Below, piece after piece: positions 24,328-37,400 of a DNA stretch of 64,000 nucleotides. How positions within the stretch are numbered: position 1 is the stretch's first letter; each line of letters begins with the position of its first letter. The notes below the pieces were generated by a model, which had not been told where the DNA came from, searched no databases, and saw only the letters and a program-made list of their open reading frames with translations. The stretch is from NCBI RefSeq assembly GCF_000972845.2, contig NC_040016.1, positions 18,295,732 through 18,359,731 on the forward strand, written 5' to 3'. Made by a program: the position numbers and the translations under genes. The stretch comes from Larimichthys crocea (Eukaryota; Chordata; Actinopteri; Sciaenidae).

Positions 24328-26944
24328 AATACAGAGATCGGTGATCTGTTTAATGCATTGTAACCAAAATAAATACAACATAATCCAAATAATCAGACAT
24401 GATATCAGACTGTATTGTTAAACGTGAAGGCATCTGTAAAATCTTCCCGGTTGTGCAGTTAAAGTTCGTGAACCTATAATTCTGTTGCTTTTTGGTGCCA
24501 TGTCATTTGAGATCTGATTCTTGTGTGTCTGGGAATTGCTGGCCCTTTTTTTTGAGTGTCTGACCACCGACATTCCTTGAAAGCCAAAAGAATATTGAGA
24601 TTCAGAATGAATGCGAGCCATGCAGTTACAGGCAGGTGCTGCCTCCGGGTCTCTTTAAATCATGCGGACTATCCCACCGACATGTGTTTCCCCCCTTTTT
24701 TTAGTGGAGGCAAAATGGGCAGGCACAGAAGGTCTTGGCACTGGTAGTCTGTAGTAGGTGAAGTTTAGAAGGTCTTTTCTAGTAAAGTTGTAAGTTTATA
24801 ATTACCCTTTTCTTTTTTTACTGCCCCTTTGTCAACCAGGGATGGCAGCAGAAATTCATAGACCAGATATTTGATCTGTGACTGTTACAGGTTATTGTGA
24901 GAGGACATGAACAGTCGGTTATTAAGCCATAGATACTGATTACCAGTCCATAGAAGCAAGCTTTTATTGTATTAATGTTTGAAAGGAGGCTCAGACTCAG
25001 ACAGAAGTTATTAACAATGAGAAAAAACTCTTTTGTGCTTAAGTGTGTGAACATACTCATATTTAATCTATCAAATTAATATTTTTAGATCGAAAAACAA
25101 TCTCAGGTTGGAAGGTGATGCCTTCAATGCTTTTGTTTGGTCCCAAAAACACAGTTCACAAGCAAAAGATATTAATTCACTCTCATATAACTGAAGCTGG
25201 AAAGTTTGGCGCCCGTGTGTTTCTCCTGGGCCCTCGATCTTTAATAGTGCTTTTGTAAAGAGACGTGTTTTTTACTCAGGTTACCACCTCCGTCTTTTTA
25301 GGACACTAATAAGAGTATAGGGTAAATTTCTGTGTGTGTGTGTCATTGTTATTGACATAGTTTCAGACAGGAGTGCTGAGTTATATGACACTGACTCAAG
25401 GCGTCAGCCCGCTCTATGTGGCCACTCCTCTTCACCAGGCAGCGCTCTCTCAGTGGGCGAGTCTCTCATTCCTGTCCGGACTCCACACACGTTCAGGTCG
25501 GGATTTCTGAGGGAAAGAATTCCACCTTTTGGATTTTGACTGTTTTTTTTGTTTGTTTTTTTTTCAAAATGTTTCTCACCCAACAAAGAGGACTCTGAAC
25601 TTTACAGCTGTGGGGGTATCATCAGTGTTTCCACATTTTTCACTTATTAATGTTTAGTTTGTCCCACCACAGTTTGATAATTAACTGAATACTTTTACAC
25701 TTTAAAAAGTCATTCCACATTCTATAGTTATAAAGCAAACACCTGTGTGATACAGAAAACTAAAGAGGACAGGAGAGGTCAGGTCGAGGTTTAACCACGA
25801 GCAAACAGCAGCAAAGTTCTTCCAATAAATTAAACTCAGTATTTTATGAAGCAGGTCATTAAAAAAAGAAATCAAATGACACCAATAACCTGACTCATTT
25901 CTAATTTTAAACTTTGGTCACTGTTAAGGGCTGTTAGCCTCCGGTGATCCCTTCACACTCAGTGCTAGAAAGTGATTGTCAGTGACTGTATCTGCAAATC
26001 AGCATCCAAAAGAAAACACACAGCAGTCTGTAAATCCTGCAATACGCTGACTGAGAAGGCTGCAAGGTGTATACCTCACACAAAGAGACATATACTGAGA
26101 CTATAGACTGTCTGGTCTTGGTCTTGACTTGGTCTCAACCCCTTAAAGTCTTGGTCTTGTCTCAGTCTTGATACATTTTTAATTTGGTCTCGGGTTTAGC
26201 TCGGTCTTGACTACACTGAATGACGTTATGAGCTATATGTAGTCAGTATATATACATACACATACACACATATATACATATATACATGTATATGTAGAGG
26301 TTAGACTAAAATAAACTAGTTGAGAAGCAGAAATGTGAAGTTAACATACCAGAATAAAGATTTTTTTGTTTGTAAATAGCTTGCACATTAGATTATAAAG
26401 AATAGTGATTAGTTTCATTCTTTTATTTGTCTTGTAATGCTGATATTTACAGCAAAAGTGCCCATTTGAGTGACAGTAGACTACTTTAGCTTGAATTTTT
26501 TAGCTTAAATAATAACCATCAGTAGGGTTTTAACGGCCTGAAATGTCCATATCTGTCTAGGCTACAATTTATTCATTTATTTATAATGTATGCATTCAAA
26601 TAAGGCTACTTTTGTGTTGTCTTTATCACATTTACCTGTATAACTTTATGAAGGATTAGTGTTTTCTCTTTTCCTACTGACTCCTTTGCAGGATAAGTGT
26701 TGTGTGCAGACACTAATGTGACAATTAATAAATCAAAAGAAGTATCTGGACACTTTAAATTAACACGTTGTACACGCTGGACCGTGTTTTGGTGGAAGAT
26801 CACGTGGTTTACAGGATTAAATGTCTGTGTGACGCACTGCCGCCGTCTCGTGGCTGAAATAAAGAAAGAAAACGAGGCTAATTTTTGGCTACTTCAGTAC
26901 GAGTTGCCTTTTTTAGTCAGAAAAAATAGATAATGAAGCGTTTT

Positions 26945-27340
26945 TGACGTCATATTCCGATGAATAAGCGTCACACGGTGTTTGCTGCCGGTAAACCGCC
27001 CACACAGCACCGGAGAAGCGGATGACCCGTGCTGAGTTCACGGGCCCCATTTTAAACTCGTGTTTTCTAAAACTGTGTTTCTAAATGTAACTTTAAGTCT
27101 TTTAACAGCAGCGACACCTTGCTTAAGATATCAATGAATTAATTAAACAGTAACATTGAGGTGTGTCAGGCACTCCACCCTGTGTTGTTATTGAACTTTC
27201 ATAACTTAGATTAACACGCATGCATATGTACACGTCGCCTTGCCGGAAACGCGGTTACCATGGCAAACGCTTGATGTTGTCGGTTCTCTCGCGTTTCCGA
27301 CAGTACGTGAAGGCAGCACGGGGGGCATTGAAGTAGCCTC
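26945..27340 (+). promoter_or_regulatory. Promoter-like block, copy B (CRE plus RFX X-box)
   Basis: Same arrangement as copy A: CRE TGACGTCA at 26945-26952 and X-box-like GTTACCATGGCAAAC at 27254-27268, with CpGs around GCCGGAAACGCGG. Both motifs are unchanged between copies although the flanks differ. This copy is the nearer one to the INAVA coding exons. Confidence 0.5.
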
Positions 27341-27424
27341 TCCAGCAAAAAAAAAAGAAAAGAAAAAGTTACATTTGATCAGTTAAACGTTGTTTTAACG
27401 TTTGTGCTGACGGTTTATCGCGTC

Positions 27425-27590
27425 GTTTAGACAACAGAGACTCAACGTGAAGACTTTGTGTTGTTTACTTCAGCTCTTTGGTCAATGTAACCAGAGATAA
27501 ACCTCCAACTGAAATCTGGGAGAGCCAGTGGAGAGCAGATTGTATGGATGCAGATGAGGCACGATGCTAGCCTGCTAACGAGCTGCTAAG
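27425..27590 (+). other. Candidate non-coding first exon, copy B (probable INAVA 5' UTR)
   Basis: Ends CTGCTAAG with donor GTAAGAG at 27591. It could splice to the acceptor TTTCCAG before 34407, giving a 6.8-kb first intron of INAVA. No transcript data are available; the 5' edge is a guess. Confidence 0.4.
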
Positions 27591-27894
27591 GTAAGAGACT
27601 TTGTAAACTGTGAATGTTTGTTATTTATTAATGCTGCTTAACAATTTAAAAAATAAATGTTCTGAGAGCCGATAGTTTCAAAGTGTGGTGAAGAGTGAGA
27701 CACTAAAGCGACTTAACCAAACTTTGAGAAACTCTTCAGAGTCGAGGCCCAACGGCTGAAAGAGGCTGAGAGAGCGAAACAGATGAATAATTAAACATCA
27801 ACACAACTTTATTTAGTTTTATTCAACTTTAGGTTTATTTCACACTTAGACAACAGTCATGAATAAAGAAGCAGTCCCAGTTTCCTCAAGACTT

Positions 27895-28285
27895 TTCACA
27901 TACTTCACACATATTAGATAAAATAAAAAATAAAATTGATTAAAAAGATAATGAAAATTGAAATAAAAGAATAAAAAAGAAGAAATAATAATAGAAATAA
28001 AATAAACAGATAAAATAAAAATAAAATTTATTTTAAAAAATGGATAAATAAAATAGAAATAAAATAATAAAAAGAAAAAGAAATAGAAAATTAAATTGAT
28101 AAAATAAAACATTAATTGTTTTAAAAAAAGATAAATAAAAAATAGAAATAAAATATAAAAAGAAGAATAAAATAAAAGATAAGAATAAAAAACTAAAATT
28201 GATTTAAAAGAAATAATAAAAAAGTAGTAACGAAAAAATAAAACCCCTAGTCATTAATAAAAAAAATAATTAGATAAAATAAATA
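27895..28285. repeat. A-rich low-complexity tract, copy B
   Basis: Same AAATAAAAT-type tract as in copy A, with many length differences. Confidence 0.85.
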
Positions 28286-30564
28286 AAACACAAACAACAA
28301 AATACGTCAACACAGCAGTTTTGAGATGCTTGTGCACTTTGAAGTCTAAGAAACTCTATTGAAGGTTTCTCAAACTCTGCAGTCCTTTCCCTGGTTATAA
28401 AGGTCCGTTTTTCCAAACACAATACAAGATGCCGTCTCCTTTATCCACACATGTGTCGAGACAAGACACAGTGATCACCCTAGTCCAAAGTCAATTAAAG
28501 CTGACTGTTTTTACTCAGGGTATCTTTCTATAACATCATCTGACACTTGGTTCAACACTAAAAGTCGTGCCAAACATTTGTGTTTTGTTGTCACGTTTGT
28601 TTTTAAGTGTTCAGATGAACATTACAGGTGTGTTTTGTCTTTATTGTCAGGTAACGTGGAGGGGTTTTTTTTTCTAGATGAATTGTGACATTTTTCTGGA
28701 TGTGTCTGTATAAATAGAGAAGCAAAGTTTATTAGACCATCATAAAATGAATGAAGTTATCTGATTGCACTGAGCGGCAGAGAAGTTCTGAGCCTGCAAC
28801 ATCCTCTTTCATTAGAAACGCACACCTGAGAGGAACAATGGCAGGACTTCATGCTGTCTTGCACACATTAACATAGTTTTAACAGTATATCTACCTAATG
28901 ACACATCATTTACTAAACGGTTGTTAGGAGGCACATTGGAAACCTGATCATATGTTCTGACTTTAATCTCTCTAGAGGTTTTCTCCAGCACAGCAGCCCT
29001 ATTAGTCGGTGACGTGATTCCTGTGCATTGAGATATCTCCCCTCTCTACACATTCCTGACTATTGACCTGAGGGCAAGGAGACCAAAGTGGCTTAACCCC
29101 CTGAAACCTCACTGACCTGCTGCTGCTGCTGGGACAGTCATTACAGACTCATGCTGTGCAGCCAAACTGTGTCCAAATCCATAAAACTTGTAGTAGAGTC
29201 CTAAAGTTTCCAGAGATGCCAAATATGTCAGGTTACGGCTTCAATGAGTTCTGAGTAATCTGATTGTTTTCCTATTTTAAAGCTATATATATAAATGTCT
29301 CCCTCTCTGTAACAGTGTTGATGTGTTTAAGCTTGTTCACTCCCAGCCACAGTTTTGGGGCTTGGCCACGGTTTTAGAATAGACTTTGATTTGCGCCGTG
29401 GTGCACAAACTTCTAATTCACTAATCCACATCAGACACGCCACATCTGGACGCCTTGCTCATTTGAGGTGCATGTAGTATTTTTATTTTTTTTTTCACGT
29501 CTTTATTATAGCCAATTAAAGCCTTGAGGCAACATAAAGCTTAGAGCTGGCTGCGTTCAGAGCGAGAGCTGCTTTGTTTGCCTTTTTAAAGCCGTAGGAT
29601 TTGCAGTGCATTAGTGTAACTTTATAGCACTTTTTTTAACTTTAATTTAAGCGTCATTACAGTGGAATAATCTATTAACACCTGGTTGAAAGAACCAAGC
29701 TGCAAAATATCGAGGGATAATGTGTGATCCCCTGGCAGCTGATGGCTCTGCACACTGGCAGCAGTAGTCTAGCCGTACACTTATAAAAGGACTCAGGAAT
29801 ATGTAAAGAATTTGTTTTGCCAGCTGCTGTGTTGGCTACACAAAGCCCTCTCTCTGTCTCCCAGGGGCCGCTGGTTTATATAAACTACCCATGACATCCA
29901 ACCAACTGGCTGCTTTAACGCTGGACGATCGTCCGTGTTGAACATCGGTGTAGTGGGAAGCTGTTTTTAACTGGTGTTCACACCAAGCACGTTGAACTTA
30001 TCTGCACATTTGCTGTAATTACATTACAAGTGAAGTGTGTGAACCTTCCCTCAGCTCCCTCTTAAAAAGACCAGTACTCCAGTACTGTTTGTATAACCAC
30101 TTAACTGTAGTTTCCCACGAACGGAAGAGATTGTTGCACTTCCCTGATATCTGATTTTAGGTCATCAAACTGCTTGCTATGCAGCCTGTTTACTCAAGAC
30201 GTGGCTGCTGTTCTCGTGACCTTTTATTAAGTACACCTATCTGAAACTACTGCAATCTAATGCAACAGATGCAATAAATCTTTCTGGGTTTTTTTTTTTA
30301 AGTTAGTTTAAGAAGCTGTTGATTCAGCTTTGCGTGATCATGTGTGAACACATCTTTGGGATTTCTGTACTTCAGTGTCTGATCTTTGTCTGATCAGCTG
30401 ACGTGCATTAATATCAATCGATCAGTTGTGTTTTCCCATTTTTGGCCTTGCTGATTACTTTACATTATTACATTACATTTAGCAGATGCTTTTATCCAAA
30501 GCGACTTACAGAGGATCTATTGGTAAAGCTTTATTGGAGGTGGCTTTAGGCTGCCAGTGCCCAC

Positions 30565-31244
30565 TAGGGATGGGAGTTGATAAGATTTTTACGATTCTGC
30601 TTAACGATTCGATTCTCTTATCGATTCTCATTTGGGGAAAAAAAGGAAAACAATCAGTTTGATCAGCATCAACTTTGTTTAGTTAGAAGTATCACGACCT
30701 TACAAAACCAACAGCGAGGTCAAAAGAGGCTCACAGCCTAGTAACGATGTGTAACTGTGGCAAGAAGCACATGGCGCTAACATGGTAGGCAGTGTGTTAC
30801 GTACCAGAGTTACCTTCCGTAATAACCGCAGAGGTGGTCATAGCCTGACAAAAACACAACATTCATTTAAAAATATTGCATGTTGTGTGCGCAAATGTTT
30901 CTGCATGTTTGTCGTGTTCCCTCCCGACGCTGTTATCTCCATTTTGCAATGATTGCAAGTCGCCCTGTTACCATCTTTTTTGGTAAAATGCAGCCAAACT
31001 TTGGAGCGTTTGAACCGAGTGGGTGCCATTGTTTACCACTGATTGCACTGCACGTGCGAAACTTGTATAAGTTACATGCCGTAATTAGTCGTGCTTGCTG
31101 GATTTGAGTGTGCGTAACTTCTTGCAGAAGTTATGTGACGGGCTTTCTGAAATCGATAAGAGAATCGTTAGATAAACTGCCAAACGAATTGAAACACACA
31201 GAACCGGTTCTCAACAAGAACCAGGTTCTCGATTCCCATCCCTA
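30565..31244. mobile_element. hAT-type DNA transposon remnant, copy B
   Basis: About 680 bp bounded by inverted ends TAGGGATGGGA (30565) and TCCCATCCCTA (to 31244). Subterminal words are CGATTCTCTTATCGATTC at the left and GAACCGGTTCTCAACAAGAA at the right. Only a BED-finger coding remnant is inside, so it is a non-autonomous internal-deletion derivative. A clear 8-bp target-site duplication is not visible. Confidence 0.7.
30838..31029 (-). pseudogene. hAT transposase N-terminal BED finger remnant, copy B
   Basis: The frame MAPTRFKRSKVWLHFTKKDG continues through ATCNHC to NMQKHLRTQHA, a full BED zinc finger (KVW aromatic start, Cys-x2-Cys, His-x4-His). It stops shortly after, without the dimerisation or catalytic parts. 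BED fingers bind DNA in hAT transposases and in host ZBED proteins; this one belongs to the transposon remnant. Confidence 0.7.
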
Positions 31245-32515
31245 CATATACAGAGATTGGTGATCTGTTATAATGCATTGTAACCAAAATAAATACAACA
31301 TAATCCAAATAATCAGACATGATATCAGACTGTATTGTTAAACGTAAAGGCATCTGTAAAATCTTCCCGGTTGTGCAGTTAAAGTTCGTGAACCTATAAT
31401 ATCTGTTGCTTTTTGGTGCCATGTCATTTGAGATCTGATTCTTGTGTGTCTGGGAATTGCTGGCCCTTTTTTTGAGTGTCTGACCACCGACATTCCTGGA
31501 AAGCCAAAATGAATATTGAGATTCAGAATGAATGCGAGCCATGCAGTTACAGAGCAGGTGCTGCCTCCGGGTCTCTGTAAATCATGCGGACTATCCCACC
31601 GACATGTGTTTCCCCCCTTTTTTTAGTGGAGGCAAAAATGGGCAGGCCACAAAAGGGTCTTGGCACTGGTAGTCTGTAAGTAGGTGAAGTTTAGAAGGTC
31701 TTTTCTAGTAAAGTTGTAAGTTTATAATTACCCTTTTTTTTTTTTTTTACTGGCCCCTTTGATCAACCAGGAGATGGCAGCAGAAATTCATAGACCAGAT
31801 ATTTGATCTGTGAACTGTTACAAGTTATTGTGAGAGAGACATGAACAGTCGGTTATTAAGCCATAGATACTTGATTAACCAGTCATAGAAGCAAGCTTTT
31901 ATTGTATTAATGTTTGAAAGGAGACTCAGACAGAAGTTATTGACAAGTTTGAACAATGAAAAAAACTCTTTGTGTGCTTAAGTGTGTGAACATACTCATT
32001 ATTAATCTATCAAATTAATAATTTTTAGGTCGAAAAACAATCGCAGGTTGGAAGGTGATGCCTTCAAATGTCTTGTTTGGTCCCAAAAACACAGTTCACA
32101 AGCAAAAGATATTCAATTCACTCTCATATAACATGAAGAAAAGCTGGAAAGTTTGGCGCTCGTGTGTTTCTCCTGGGCCCTCGATCTTTAATAGTGCTTT
32201 TGTAAAGAGACGTGTTTTTTTACCACCTCCGTCTTTTTAGGACACTAATAAGAAGTATAGGGTAAATTTCTGTGTGTGTGTGTCATTGTTATTGACATAG
32301 TTTCAGACAGGAGTGCTGAGTTATATGACACTGACTCAAGCGTTCAGCCCGCTCTATATGTGGCCACTCCTCTTCACCAGGCAGCGCTCTCTCAGTGGGC
32401 GAGTCTCTCATTCCTGTCCGGACTCCACACACGTTCAGGTCGGGATTTCTGAGGGGAAAGAATTCACACTTTTGGATTTTTACTGTTTTTTGTTTTTTTT
32501 TCCAAAAGTTTCTCA

Positions 32516-34406
32516 TCACGTAAGTAAATTCTTCAGGTTTGTCCAGTCATGCACTGTAAGCCTTTTTAAAGTCACCTGGGTGAATTTCATGTGGAGTGAC
32601 TGTCATTGTGTTATTTCACACAAAGTATGTCAGTGTGCTGTGTTTGTTTTGTATGTGGCACTTAAACTGACACTTGACTATGTATAATAGGGGAAAACAC
32701 CTTCAGCTGGTGTTTCATAGTTCAGAACAGTTTCATTACACTTTCCTTCAGGGTAGAAACAACTTGTTCCCCGTTTATATATTTTGTATTGAGTGTTTTA
32801 TTTCTCTAAACTCCCTATACTTACGTGTTTGTGTTTGTTCGTACATAGACTAAATTGTTGGGAATATAACACACAACAGAAATGTTTGACACAGATAAAA
32901 TATGTCAAGATGCTACTTTAGTAGTAGTTTGTTCCTTTGGTGTGTTGAGACTCTGCTGCAGTTTCAGGGGGATTTCAGTTCACTTTGAACTGCTGAGTGG
33001 GAAACTGAAAACACTCCGGGACTTAAAGTACAGCCTGCCTTTGTGTGTATATTGTTGGATGTACGTGTTACTTGATGTGTAAAGTACTGTATTAAATCAT
33101 CATATTTTTCAGTTCTGAAACAATTTGTTGTTCGTTTAAGTAATTCATCAGGCAGATGGTATTCTGATTTCAGCCTTTTAGATATGAAGATATGCTGCTT
33201 TTGTCTGTGTCGTTTTGGACTGTTTTACTCACTAGGATTTAAAAAACAACAACTTGAAGCCGTCACAAATCAAATTCAATCAACCAATCAGCATAAATGT
33301 GTTGATTATTAATGAACCGTTGTTGTTATCAAATCGATCGGCGGTGTGATAACATTATCTGCTGCTTGTAGGTTAACACTGTGTAAAAACGTCTGTGCCA
33401 ACCTGACCAAATTTAGTATTTTTTGTTTTAATTATTGTTTTTTGCCCAGAGTACCCGTGGATACTAAACATTTCTGTGAGACCTAACACGAGTTGTGATA
33501 ACATTTCTTCCCAAACTGAGTCAGATTGATTATTGTGTGGTGTGGTAAGTGTGCATCAGCAGATAGATTTGCAAACACAGCAGCAAATTATCAGTGCGTT
33601 GGAGTTGCGAAGGCTCCAGTCACAATCATGTGAGCCGTGTGGAGGATATGTCATGTTCCTGCCATGTTCAGCATGATAATAGGATACTTTTTATAGATCC
33701 CTGTATTCCTGGATGTCACCATTTGTCTGGATCAATATACAGGGTGGAAAAAACTTCATCTCATCTTGTTGTTCCTCAAAGCAGCGAGTGCTTTAAAACG
33801 TCCTACTGCTAGCTGAGGTCCACCTCCCATGTGGGTTGGTATGCAGCCGCTACCACATTCCAGTATTGTCTTGGTTAATAATCTAACCGGCGAGTTTCAC
33901 AGTTTTTTTTTTATTTCACACCGGCTGAGTATATGGCTCCCTGCTCCCTGAGCTTCTTATCTAAAGGAATGAGATAATGCTGGTCATATGACATCAGAGA
34001 CATAACAAACAGGAAACACCCCAGACTTAGCAACATGTACGTGTAGTCATGCTGTGAGAGACTATGACTACACCTGACTGCGGGGTCAAGAAGGCAAGTC
34101 ACACCTGAATCACCACAAGTTACAGGTCAGAAAGTTGAGTAATGGGGCAGTGTTTGGAAAGCTTGTGTTAATGCAAAGTTGGTTTTTGGATCTTGACTTT
34201 TGTTTGTGGCCCGGTGACTAGTTGCTTGTAATCCCACTTTATAATCCAGGCGTTATTTTTATGTTTCCAAACTCCTAGATGGACTCCCAGAGGCCCTTTT
34301 TGTCGATACGTCACACACACACGCACACACACACAAGTCATTCATTCATGAAGAGTGGAAATTTGACTTTACAATGAATGCTAAAACTCCCAATTGAACT
34401 TTCCAG
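32516..34406 (+). other. Probable first intron of INAVA (right part), nothing else recognised
   Basis: AT-rich sequence between the duplication and the first coding exon. If the candidate first exon at 27590 is right this is intron, ending in CTTTCCAG at 34406. A short CA tract lies near 34313. Confidence 0.45.
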
Positions 34407-34409
34407 GAA

Positions 34410-34436
34410 ATGGTGAACGTCGACATTACCCACTGA
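34410..34436 (+). promoter_or_regulatory. Short upstream ORF in INAVA 5' leader
   Basis: An eight-codon frame (ATG at 34410, stop TGA at 34434) lies just after the acceptor at 34406 and 30 bases before the main start at 34467. If transcripts use this acceptor, the uORF could lower main-frame translation. Confidence 0.4.
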
Positions 34437-34466
34437 AGAACAGCAACAGGAAGTCGATCTACTGAC

Positions 34467-37400
34467 ATGGAGGGCAACGGAGAGATCAGTGACACCGACA
34501 GCGGCATCATCCTTCACTCAGGTATTTAGTCTGTCACTTGTAGTAGCACAGCTGTCAACATCACAAACATTTCTACGTTACATGATACACTGATGTTGTA
34601 TTCACCAACATCCTCGTCGAGGATACATTTAGAAACGTCTCGGTGTGCAACGGCTTACAGTCGTGGATGTGATCATTTATGGTTGTTGTAGTTCACTACG
34701 GCAAGGTTTACATCAGCGGCAATGGAAACATATCAGCAGATTGTCTTTATTGAAAAGTGGATTTAAGTAGGGATCGCCTCGTTTCTTTTCTTCGTTTGGA
34801 TTACACACGGATTTAATTCACGTAGCTCGCTCACTCACTGTTGAAACTAAGCACACAGCTTTTGTAACTCTCGGTAATCTTATCTCAGCACTTTCAAATG
34901 ACCTCAGACAGAAGACAAATAACCCAATCGAGTTCAATTAAAACATATATGTAGATATGAAAGAAGTAAGCAGAGGCCCTTTTGTGAACAGCGTGACAGA
35001 TGGTCAATACCTTAACATGCCTACATCAACAGTCATGAGTTAGTCGTATTGTTCTTTAGGTGTGGTCATCTGTCATGTGACCAAGCTGTTGGTCCTTCCT
35101 CTCACTGATCAACGTTTTGACTTCTGGCACAGTTCACCTCTTTCTTATTGAATCGGTCACGCTTGTGCTTCACTCAATATTTCACCAAATTACATCCCCC
35201 TTTGAAGAACGACAAAAACCACAGCAACGTTGCATCGAGTTAACAACTACTCCTGTAATCCTCTTGGCAACAGAGCTCTCAATCATGTCCTCAATGTACT
35301 GTCTACATTCTTAAATCAACTTCCTCACTCCAGCACACACCAAATTTAATTTGTTTTAGGTAGTAATTACAGCCAGTTGAGGAAAGAAAAAGTGCAAGTC
35401 ATCTGCTTTTATTAAAGAAAACAACTTCTGCAAAACATCTGCAGAAAGTCAGGCAGAGGCTGAAATCCACGTGGGCCCTTGTGACTTTGTGCCAGGATAG
35501 TTAAATAAGGATTTTTTTTTTTATTCAAAACAATCCTGATACCTACATTTCCCACAATGCAACTCGTCTGCAGCCAGTTCGGTGTGTGGATGTTCAGCTC
35601 AGACCTCAGAGTTACGTGCCACTGAGGTCAGATAAGCTCCACACTTCCAGATTTTATTCGTTTACGAACTTGTTCGTCTTCCACCTTATTCGGCATGGCA
35701 TGCATAAAATCTCGAGTTTATCAGCTCCCCTCTGTAGTTGCAACACGTTTTATCCTATGTTTAATCATAATATGCAGGCGTACTCTCTTTAAGATCTGTA
35801 AACAGATTTTTGATGCGTAAACTTGGTGGAATTCAGGAGAAAGTTCAGCCCTCTCGCCAGTGCCAGTGTAGAAATGAAACAATCTCTCTATTAATTGATT
35901 AGTTGACTGACAGAAAATGAACTAGCAGTAATCTGTCAGTAATCTTTTTAAAGCATAAATGCCAAAAATCTTCTGTTGTTTTTTTTTATCCGTTTTAATT
36001 TTTTTTCTTTTAAAACCTGATAAATTTCTGACTTTGTTCTGTGGATTTTTAAAAAGTTTGAAATGGACTGTTCATCAAACTCAACAAGCAGTTTGACGGT
36101 TTTAACCGATGCCACTCGAGTGAATATATTTATATTTTCTTATTCTGGGTTGCCACAGTCAACTTTATGAAAGTCACAAAATGACGTCCTCTCTACAATA
36201 TTTCTTCGGTCCGGTCCTACGGTAACAATTCACCGCAAACTCTGGCTGTCTTGTTTTTTTTCTGCGTCCAGCTGTGTCTGCTGATTAGTTCTGGCTTTTC
36301 TGAAATTCCTCGCCGCCCTAATTGAGCCACGTGATGTCTCCCCTATACAATGAAAAAGTGTCGATCTGCAAAGAATGGGGGGTTTGTCACTCTAGGAAGA
36401 GGAATGCTTTAGCCTATTGTGGTGCTGTCACGCTTCTTTCCTGTCGCACCTCCCGACATTTATAAATACCTGCAGGGTCTCTGTTAATAATCTCTGAAGG
36501 TATGCGCCGCTCGGTGCATTTTTCCTGAAGCCACTCCTGTGGACCTGAGACTAATGTTAATGTCATTAGTCACCAAGGCTGCAGACAGCATCGCTCAAAC
36601 ACTCGCACATTGTTTATATATGAAGATCCCGCCATTCACTTCTGCATGCCACTAATGAAAACAACGATAAAAACAAAAGGTACACGCTGTTCAGTGTCGT
36701 CATTGTGTTGTCTGCAGTGGCCTCGGGAGTCCGTCTGATGCAGGACGATGAAAGTGCACTTACTGATTGAAAACGTGTACGGTAGCCATCGTATGAGCAT
36801 GCCAGAGTATTTACAGTGATCTGGAATATTAGTTATTATTTAAATGCTCAGATACGACATGTGTTTCTTTTCTTCTGCATGTTTTGATTCTTTAAACAGT
36901 TGGCTCAGTAGCAAATCGATACTTAAACACTTAAACTAAACAAAACACCTCTTAGTACAATTCAGCAGCACTAAAACAGCTACAGAGTTGAATCAATATC
37001 GCTGTGTGGCCGATGTCAAACAAAAACTAAACATGATAAGCTCCATAAAAGGAAGCATTTATTGCAGGGCTTCTGTATTGGACTGCAAAAGATTCAGCAG
37101 TGTGCGGCAGCTCTACAGAGAATTAATAAATTGTTGTTTGGTTCTATATTTAATGAATAAACAATTCAAGGCAATTATCGGGAGAAAATAATGTGTCTTC
37201 TATCATTAACTTAACTATCTTCTTGGTTTTCGAGCTATAGATCAGGTTAAAGTGTTAAAATGTTTTTACATTTATAGACTAAACAACATTGAAAGCATCC
37301 ATTAGTTTAATTTTACTGAAGTTTTCTTTATGTTTTATGTTTAACAGTCACATTTCAGTCCTCAGATGAGTCCATATGTTTCTCTCCTGTTTCGCTACAC

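Larger units (their letters stand above)
18896..25578 (+). repeat. Large direct repeat, copy A (about 6.68 kb)
   Basis: From ACAAAGAGGACTCTG at 18896 the sequence runs collinear with 25583 onward to the shared end word GTTTCTCA (25571-25578 against 32508-32515). Copy A differs by substitutions and by many scattered one-base deletions. It lacks a 77-bp segment present in copy B between two AGGTC words (25776 and 25853), and contains a 10-N gap at 19148. That pattern fits a less polished haplotype or contig end joined beside its partner at least as well as a genuine tandem duplication. Confidence 0.92.
25583..32515 (+). repeat. Large direct repeat, copy B (about 6.93 kb)
   Basis: Collinear with 18896-25578 and joined to it through a four-base junction (CCCA, 25579-25582). 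Copy B is longer, mainly through single bases missing from A and a 77-bp segment near 25776-25857. At the right edge it passes from TTTCTCA into TCACGTAAGTAAATTC, sequence not seen after copy A. Confidence 0.92.
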
